Positions 56,617 to 64,000 of a DNA stretch of 64,000 bases are shown here, one piece after another. Source of the stretch: Atherix ibis. Lineage: Eukaryota > Arthropoda > Insecta > Diptera > Athericidae. A program made the translations under genes and the position numbers. The stretch lies in assembly GCA_958298945.1 (NCBI GenBank), contig OY282605.1:40774811-40838810 (forward strand), given 5' to 3'. The first letter of the stretch is position 1, and each line of letters starts with the position of its first letter. The notes beneath the pieces are model-generated. The model did not search any database, had not been told where the DNA came from, and saw only the letters and a program-made list of their open reading frames with translations.

Positions 56617-57140
56617 ATTATCCAATATAAGGCTCTAAAAACTCATAAATTATCTATAGGAGATATTATATTAATGATTTTATTCTGAACTAAATATGAT
56701 TTTAATCAGAAGGTACCACAAGTCATACAACATGACAAAATTTGAGTATATTGCGTGAAAAGTTCCCAAGACACGTAATTTCGAAATTTGGTGATTGCAA
56801 TTGGCATCCAGGATCATCCAATTTGACGTTGTTGTTAGACTTTTGCTCATAAGTCTACGAATTAAATTATTTTAATTTTTAAAAAAATCATCAAACTTTA
56901 AAGCATTTAAAAATGAAGATCCGTCAAGTAAGGCCCGAAACTATTCGAAAAAGTCATCATAAATTACCTCAAAAGGATCGAGTTTTGCAAAAAGTCTCAT
57001 GATTCTTATTTGAATTCAATATATTATATTGAATACGTAATGGCAAAATTAATGTATTATAATAAATTAAAAATTTTAGCAAAACCTAAATTTTAAATAT
57101 TTTTTTTTTAATTTTACTTTCCATACTGATAATTGGATAA
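56617..57140 (-). repeat. DR1 dispersed repeat, copy g
   Basis: AAAAGTTCCCAAGACACGTA (~56758), TTTCGAAATTTGGTGATTGC (~56781) and AAATTACCTCAAAAGGATCG (~56960) match copies a and e in the same orientation. The unit ends near GATAATTGGATAACC (~57127). Confidence 0.6.
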
Positions 57141-58754
57141 CCACAAATATTTTTTCACAGCATCGACAATCAACGATTTTTGCGCTTTTTTTAAAAATGT
57201 ATACTAATTATAAATATTACCTTTTTTATACTAAAATATATATAAGCAATTTCTAAAATTAGTCTAAAAATTATAAATTTTAAAATCACGGAGGTACAAA
57301 AGAACACGATGCAAAAAATTGTCAAATCTCTTTTCAAATAAATTGTTTACTTAAAAATACTTTTAAAAAAATATTCTTTTTTAAAAAGTAGTCAGTTCTA
57401 AAAAAATCATCGTTTTTTTCAACAAAAAAAATCATCGTTTTTTTTAAAAAATCATCATTTTTTTTCTTTTTTCATCAAAAAGATTCTTTTTCTCCATTTA
57501 CGATTATTTTTTTTTTTTTAAACAGCATTTAAGAATATTTTTTCTTAATTAGTAAAATTGATACCATATGTTAGGCAATACTGATATCTTCATAATTTCA
57601 TTTCGGCAATATACCCTCATCTCGATTATTGAAGAGAAAAAGCCCAAGAGTCCTATTTAGTCCCTAAAAAATATTGAAGAAAATAAACACGCACGCAACC
57701 GCAACAACCCTCATGGTGTCACGTCATTTTTCCATAAACTGCGGGCTTATAAATGTTCATAGAATATTTTCGCATTATTTCCATTATTTTTAGTTATAAA
57801 AAAAATACTGATTTTCATTTCTTTCTGCAGGATTTTTTTATAGCAAAGAAACGCATACAATGAAAAATTAAAAAAAAATGGTTTTTAGAAGCCAATTAAA
57901 ACTATTTGTAATTAGGGAATTGTTTATTGATAAGATCTTCCTTTCTTTTTCCTGCAAATTAAACTGCTATTAATTTTGATTTAGTGCAAAAATTTTGTTT
58001 TGGTATAAAAATTCATTGACAGGATCAGAAAAGTACATCTAAGCAAAAATAAAGGTTAATAGAGAAACGCAATTTATTCCCCTTTTCCTAAGGTTAGCAC
58101 TAACGGGTTAACGACTATCATCTCAAGTCAATGTTAAGGGAAAACACTAAAAGGAATAACCTCAAATCACAATGCAATCGAAAATGTTTATATGAACCGA
58201 AAAAAATAGGGCTTAACATTAATTCCGTTCCGTCAGATCTAATCACTCTACTCTGTATTATATCCACAATAAAATTCATCAAAAGATTGTCAGCAACAAA
58301 AATTTTGATGAAAGGAATTTTTTTCATTCCTTTAAATTTATTATTTGCGATTAAAAAAAAATATTCCTAACCAAATACCAACGGGTATGATGATTGTTAA
58401 AAGAGGAAAACACTAGAAAGAAATCTTATTATTAAAAAGAAATCGTCCAACTAACCCTTAGTTATTTTTTTTTTGTTGGTATTGTCCTGTAAATACAATC
58501 ACAAAAGGGGTTAATCTACAAGCATTCTTGTTTTATGCAAGGCAATCACTAAATTCAATAAGGATCCGAATAAATAGGAGAACAATAAATCTCATACTTC
58601 CCACATGCATTTATGCATTTATTAGTCAGGTGTAACTGTACTCATAATAAAACGGATTATTTTAGTCTATTTGTTTTATTTTTTCTTATTTTAAGATATA
58701 TTTTTTTTCATTTTGAACAAGGTAAAATTCCATTTAGTAAATTCTGGTTTTGTT
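57141..58754. other. AT-rich intergenic DNA
   Basis: No gene or repeat family recognised. Long A/T homopolymers lie near 57360-57540. Confidence 0.5.
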
Positions 58755-61290
58755 AAAAGAATAAATTTGTTTGCGAACATAACCTCAAATTAGTATTTTT
58801 TGAAACATAACCTAAAAATTTGTATATTTCGAGATAACCTTTAATTTTCTCATATTTAAAATGAATCGCAAATGCGTATTTTTCGAACATAACCTCACGT
58901 TTTGTTGTTGTTGTTTGTAAGACACCCTTAGACATGTGCCAGGGTCCACTTTTTAGCAACCTCACGTTTTGTATATCGAAATATAGCATCAAATGTGATT
59001 TTTTTTAAAGCCAACCGCAAATTTGTTGATTTCGAAATATTACCTCTCATTTTTATTTTTTCGAAAATGACCTCAATTGAGTATTTTATGGATTATTTTA
59101 TTTATTCGGAAATAATTTGAATTTTTTTCATTGTGAAAATTAGTCTGAACTGTGTTAATTTCGCAACATAACCCAAAATTAGTTTTTTTCGAACATAAAC
59201 CACAAATTTTGATTTTTCTAACATAACCACAAATTTGTATATTACGAAACATAACTTCTATATTATGAAATTTAAGCTCGAATATGTATTTTTCAATCTC
59301 AATCTTAGATTTGTTCATTTCAAAATATTTCATTCTTCGAAAAATAACCTCAAATGTGTAAATTTCGCACCATATACTTAAATTTTCACAATTTCGAGAC
59401 ATAAAAATTATTATAATTAGAAATATAGTGTCAAATTTTTATTTTTCGAACATAACTGAAAATTTGTTTAATTCGAAAAATTATATTTAATTATTCGTAA
59501 ATTGGTATATTCCGAAACAAGTATTTTTTTTTTTTGTCGAGACTTAGTCTCAAATATGTATTAACCTAAAATTTTTTATTTCGAGACTTAATTTTATATA
59601 TTTATTTTCCGAAACATTCGCAACTTAACATCAAATTTATAACAATCAAAACACAGTCAAAAATTCAGTTCTGTTGAATATTAGTCTCAAATTTGTGAAT
59701 TTCGAAACATAGCCTTAATTTTTATGCCTTAAGCCATCGATTCAATTTAATAACAAAATTTTCTATTTCGGGTAAAACCCAAACTTTTTTTCATATTCAA
59801 ACATAATTTTAAATTTTTGAATGTTGAAAATTGGGCACAAATTTTTATATTTCGAAACATAACATCAAATTTTGTATTTTTCAAACATTACCTAAAATTT
59901 TGTATTTTCACAGACATGACCTATAATTTGTATTTTTCGAACTAGAAACTCTAATGTATATTATCGAAATATAACAACATTATTTTTTATGTTGAAAACT
60001 AACCGAACATTTATTTATTTCGAAACATAACCTATAATTTGTATTTATCGAGACATCACCTCAAAAATGTATTTTTCGAAAATAGCTACAAATTTATTTA
60101 TGTCGAAAAACCTTAAATTTTCTTTTTGTTTAAAATCAATCGTAAATTTGTTTATATCGAAACATAATTTCAAATTTTCTTACAACCTCAAATATGAATT
60201 TTTCAAAACATAAATTCTAATTTGCAAATTTCGAAAAATCACCTTGAATTTTCTCATAACGAAATATAGTCTCAAATTTTCCTGTTTCGAGATATAACCT
60301 CAAAGTTGTATTTTTCATGTTGAAAAATTAACCTCAAATTTGTATTTTTCAAAATTAACCTCAAATTTTCTTTATTTTCAAAATATAACATCAAATTTGC
60401 AAATGTCGAAAAATCTCTTGTAAAAATATAGCCTAAAATTTTCCTGTTTCGAAATATAACCTCGAAGTTGTATTTTTCGAACATAACTGATAAAATTTGA
60501 ATACATCGAAAAACCTTTAATTTTGTCATGTTGAAAATTAACCTCAAATTTATATTTTTCAAAATTACCCAACATTTTTTTTATTTCGAACCAAACCTCA
60601 AATATATATTTTTCGAAAGATAGGCTCAAATATATATTTTCAAATTATAACATCAAATTTGCAAATGTCGAAAAATCACCTTGAGTTTTCTCATGTCAAA
60701 ATACGACCTCAAAATTTTCATGTTTTGAGATAAAACCCCATAGCTGTATTTTTTGAAAATAACTGATCAAATTTGAATACATCGAATACGTGTAACCTTT
60801 AATTTTGTCATGTTGGAAATTAACCTCAAATTTGTATTTTTCAAAAAATAGGCTCAAATGTGTATTTTCAAAACATAACCTGAAAATGGGAAATTTTTTA
60901 AAAATGACCTTTAGTTTTCTCTTGTAAAAATATAACCTCAAAATTTTATTTTTCGCAACATAACCGCACAGTCATTTTTTTGCGAACATAACTGCAAATA
61001 TCTTGAAAACCTCTAAATTTATAATACTTACTGCGAAAATTAACCGAAAATTTGTATATATCAAAACATAACCACAAATGTAAATTTTTGCAAACATAAA
61101 CTGAAATCTGTATTTTTCAAAATATAACATCAAAATCGATCTTAACCTCAAAATTTTATATTTTAAATTTAGCTTAGAGATTATTTTCATATCGAAACAT
61201 GACCTAAAATTTTTTATTTTTCGAATATAACCAAAAATTTCTATATTCAGAAAACTAACCACAAATTTTTAAATTTCAATACTTAACCTC
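58755..61290. repeat. Degenerate minisatellite, unit ~28-31 bp
   Basis: Over 2.5 kb, variants of CGAAACATAACCTCAAATTT followed by GTATTTTT recur head to tail, for example three near-adjacent units at 59180-59260. Copies are heavily diverged with small indels. On the minus strand the unit translates into repeating F-E-K-Y-x-F-E-V phrases, which explains several frames of 80-110 codons there. These are not proteins. Confidence 0.85.
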
Positions 61291-62178
61291 AAATTTGTAC
61301 TTTTTATTAACAAAATATTTTCCATTTATTCAGATTGCCTTTTTTGAAAAATAAATCGCCGATAGTAGATATTTTGTCGATGTCCATTCGGAGTAAATGC
61401 AAAAAAAAAATACCAAATAAGACAAGTTTTTCTGTGCCGAACTATAGAGTTTGAGAATTTTTATTTCCGGTAAATTACATTTTATATTTTTTATTAATAA
61501 TTTCCTACCGCATTTATGCATACAAATGATTTTCCTTGATAATAATTGCTATAAATTTCGTCATATGTAATTACATATCACGAATATGGTTCGAATTTTG
61601 TTTAAATTTTCGTAGGAGGGAGGGAAACTTTTCGATTACGAATATTTTTCTTCCTCCATTTTCACTTTACTTTTCGCCTAATTCAACAATTATTGCGCTT
61701 CGCACATACAACGTAGACACATGAACATTCAAATTTAGTGTTTGTCAAAATGATAAATAAAATTAAAAAGAAAAAAAAATTTGTCAAATAATAGAAGTTT
61801 CTATTAACCCAGAGGCAGGCGACATACTATCGTTCAAGTATATTTGTGCGCATACAAACACCATACATAAATATTGTATCATTTTATGTTAGTACAACTG
61901 CAAACCATTTCAAGGAGAATCGAAATACGAAATTAAAAAAGAAAAAATATATAAATAAATAGAGCTAAGATGGCCCCCAAAAAAAAAAAACCTTAACGTT
62001 AACAACATCAGCTCCAGCTACTTACAATGACAAATAATAACTAAAAAATACGAACACAAAAAAATAATGTATTATTAACGAAAAAAGAATGGAGAAAAAA
62101 ATTCAACTGAATTCAAATGAAGTTTTTTTGTTGTTTTTTTTTGATTCCAATTCGCATTTGTGTCGAAATTATGTATAG
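61291..62178. other. Intergenic or intronic DNA
   Basis: Repeat content drops after the minisatellite. No gene is assigned. Confidence 0.4.
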
Positions 62179-62386
62179 GCCGGCGTCAATGACGCGGCAG
62201 CTAGTTTTGGGTCGATTGGGCAACTTACTTGTCAGCTCCAAAATGACACCATCGCCAATGCAAGAGAGTCGAAATTTGGGTTTCCGCGAACGTCCGAATA
62301 ATTGTCGGTTTCCGTTTCGAAATGGCCGCACTAGAATTTCTATAGGCGAAGACAATTCCAGTGCCAATGGGGTTGTGGGAGAGCGG
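62179..62386 (+). CDS. Candidate internal exon of an unidentified host gene
   Basis: An open frame reads through PASMTRQLVLGRLGNLL, SSKMTPSPMQESRNLGFRER and FRNGRTRISIGEDNSSANGV, with GC well above its surroundings. A TTTTTGTTGTTTTTTTTTG tract at 62125-62143 and TATAG before 62179 could form a splice acceptor, although the tract is rather far away. GGGTATGT at 62385 gives a good donor, so the exon would be 208 nt. An ATG at 62117 would also open the frame, and the frame continues to 62416 if unspliced. No domain is recognised, and the minus strand is also open over the same interval, which weakens the case. Confidence 0.25.
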
Positions 62387-64000
62387 GTATGTGCAAGAGG
62401 CTGGGACAAAAACTGAACATCATTTTCGCTGAATTTCTTTCAATCTGTCGTATTCGTACCCCCAGAGCCGACGAACATGCACTCAAAATTGTTACGACAA
62501 TTGGTATTTTTTTGACAAATCAACATACGAGTTATGCACGGATCCAAAAAAAAATAGTATTTGTATATGTATAGTGTGTACACAAACACACACATACACA
62601 CACGCACATTTGAGTAAATATGGTCAGCCTACTTTCGAGCAAAAATTTTCATCTGTTGCACAATTCAACAGTTTTTCGTATGACGAATGTCTCCATTCTG
62701 GAAATTATCCCATCCACAAAACGAAAACTCAGTTAGCACATAGCATTAAACCTTAAAGAAACAAACAACATTTAACTTTAAGTTTGGTCAAACGTATAAG
62801 ATGATAGGAGAAAATATCCTTAAAAATTGGTTGAATAACCAACAAGAAAATGGAAAATATTTTCAAAAAATCATCAATAATTTATTATCATTATTTGACG
62901 AACCGACAAACTTGCACAAATTGGAAAAATTCACTTGAAAAAAATGCTCGATTGTGCACACGGTGTCAATGAACTGTACATTGAGTAGATGGGGCTGTGT
63001 TGTGTCATTTCTGGAATTGAAAACGCAAAACCACAGGCGAAACGGTGACAATTTTTTTCTACATTTTCGATTGCGTCGAGTGCAACACCCGGAAAAGTTG
63101 TTAATGTGTGTGCGCATAAATAAATAACAAAAAGAAAATTGAAAAAAAAACAATTCCTCACACAAGTCACTACGAACTAACAAAACGCAAATGCTAACGA
63201 ACGCCTATTCCTTATGCCAGGCAGAGTTCAAAATGAATAGCAGCAACCCATAGAAACGCATACAAGTGCAACTTTTAAGCCAACGCAGCAAAATTTTTCG
63301 TACTCTGCCCCAGCCAACAGCAACAGCTCCAACTGCCACCCGGTGTTGGTTTACTAACAAACAATAAATATGAATGAACAGATAAACGCTAAACAGTGTG
63401 CGTGCATTGTTGTATGTGTGTGTGTGTGTCTATCTAATTTGTGATCGCATGCATTAACGTTGGTGTTGGTTGAAATTCGAATTGTCGATCCCAGATAAAC
63501 AATGGCCAAGCTGTGTTTGGGCTTATTTGGTTAGTTGGAAAAAGTGAAGGCGAGCCCGCAGTACTGCACAAAGATTGCAGTAAACAACTTAACGTTGATG
63601 GGGTTTTTTTCAAAATTTATTTTCATTGTATTGGTTCGGATTTTGCCACGTGCAATTAAAGTGCACAAAGCCAAACTAGCGAAAGTAGGTTACACGCGCG
63701 CATTGCCGTTTCAGTTGTTTTTGCTTTTCCATTTGCCAACAAGCTGATTGGCTGGCAGTTTTGTGATGTTGCTACCATTGCCACTGACGCCATTCAACGG
63801 CTTTTCTCTTTCCATCACAATTTTTTTTTCTACTTTATTATCACCTCATAGAAATGTACCAATTATTATTCATTTAAATCCATTCTCTGGCATTTAATTC
63901 AAATTAAATTTTTTTCTTCAGACTGAAAAGTGTATTTTTTTTATAGATTTTTGAACTGATTTCATTTGGCAAATGCGAGTTTTGTTTTTTAAATGTTGAA
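62387..64000. other. Intergenic or intronic DNA with CA/TG microsatellites
   Basis: CA repeats at 62582-62609 and a TG repeat at 63413-63430 are the only clear structures. The region 62900-63780 has balanced composition and resembles fly intronic DNA. No exon, RNA or transposon was supported. Confidence 0.45.

Noticed and set aside
60272..61262. Several 80-100-codon minus-strand frames
   Set aside because: They are reading frames through the ~30-bp minisatellite and share the same repeating phrases.
62113..62409. 98-codon minus-strand frame
   Set aside because: Opposite-strand frame of the candidate exon; it lacks comparable splice signals.
1..64000. tRNA, rRNA, CRISPR arrays, bacterial operon signals
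   Set aside because: No A-box/B-box pairs or cloverleaf arms, no rRNA-like blocks, and no spacer-repeat arrays were seen; the sequence is eukaryotic.

Overview
This window looks like AT-rich intergenic, or very large intronic, DNA from an insect, most likely a higher fly (Diptera). The reasons are several subfamilies of mariner transposon including a Mos1-like (mauritiana) one and a DD41D (rosa-like) one, R1-clade, jockey-like and RTE-like retrotransposon relics, abundant A/T tracts, and fly-like CA/TG microsatellites. The organism call is inference. No complete host protein-coding gene, rRNA or tRNA could be supported; one weak candidate host exon is noted near 62.2 kb. Nearly every recognisable coding stretch is a decayed transposable element.

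Layout. 0-4.2 kb: copies of a dispersed repeat called DR1 here, one of them split by a deleted Mos1-like mariner (2818-3755). 6.1-7.8 kb: a degenerate 23-bp minisatellite. 8.9-10.2 kb: four head-to-tail ~338-bp units derived from a mariner transposase. 10.2-13.3 kb: mostly unique sequence. 13.8-14.1 kb: a ~300-bp purine tract. 14.7-16.3 kb: jockey-like and R1-clade reverse transcriptase relics. 17.8-20.3 kb: a second degenerate array whose border recurs at 31.0 kb. 21.7-25.2 kb: another DR1 copy split by a Mos1-like mariner, then a second mariner type with an intact catalytic triad. 27-29.8 kb: a DD41D transposase, local duplications, a perfect inverted repeat and a 167-bp satellite. 31.2-36.3 kb: two copies of a mariner with unusually long terminal inverted repeats and a shared rearrangement. 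36.5-40.6 kb: DR1, then a cecropia/maT-like mariner relic split by an R1-clade retrotransposon. 42.5-47.3 kb: DR1, a third Mos1-like mariner, a jockey-like relic, a fourth mariner type with TA flanks, and a probable ~0.93-kb MITE. 47.6-49.7 kb: an R1-clade element on the minus strand lacking its RT catalytic core. 52-55.1 kb: a LINE C-terminal relic and an RTE-like element ending beside a perfect hairpin. 56.5-57.1 kb: DR1 with a transposase fragment. 58.8-61.3 kb: a third degenerate array (~30 bp). 61.3-64 kb: lower repeat content and the candidate exon.

The elements do not form a functional pathway; they record successive insertion and decay. The most interesting structure is the link between DR1 and mariner insertions, the rearranged long-TIR mariner whose subterminal sequence matches the 167-bp satellite, the tandem transposase-derived units, and several perfect short hairpins with spacers of 1-6 nt. 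All similarity calls come from reading the sequence and from memory of the families; none was checked by a database search.
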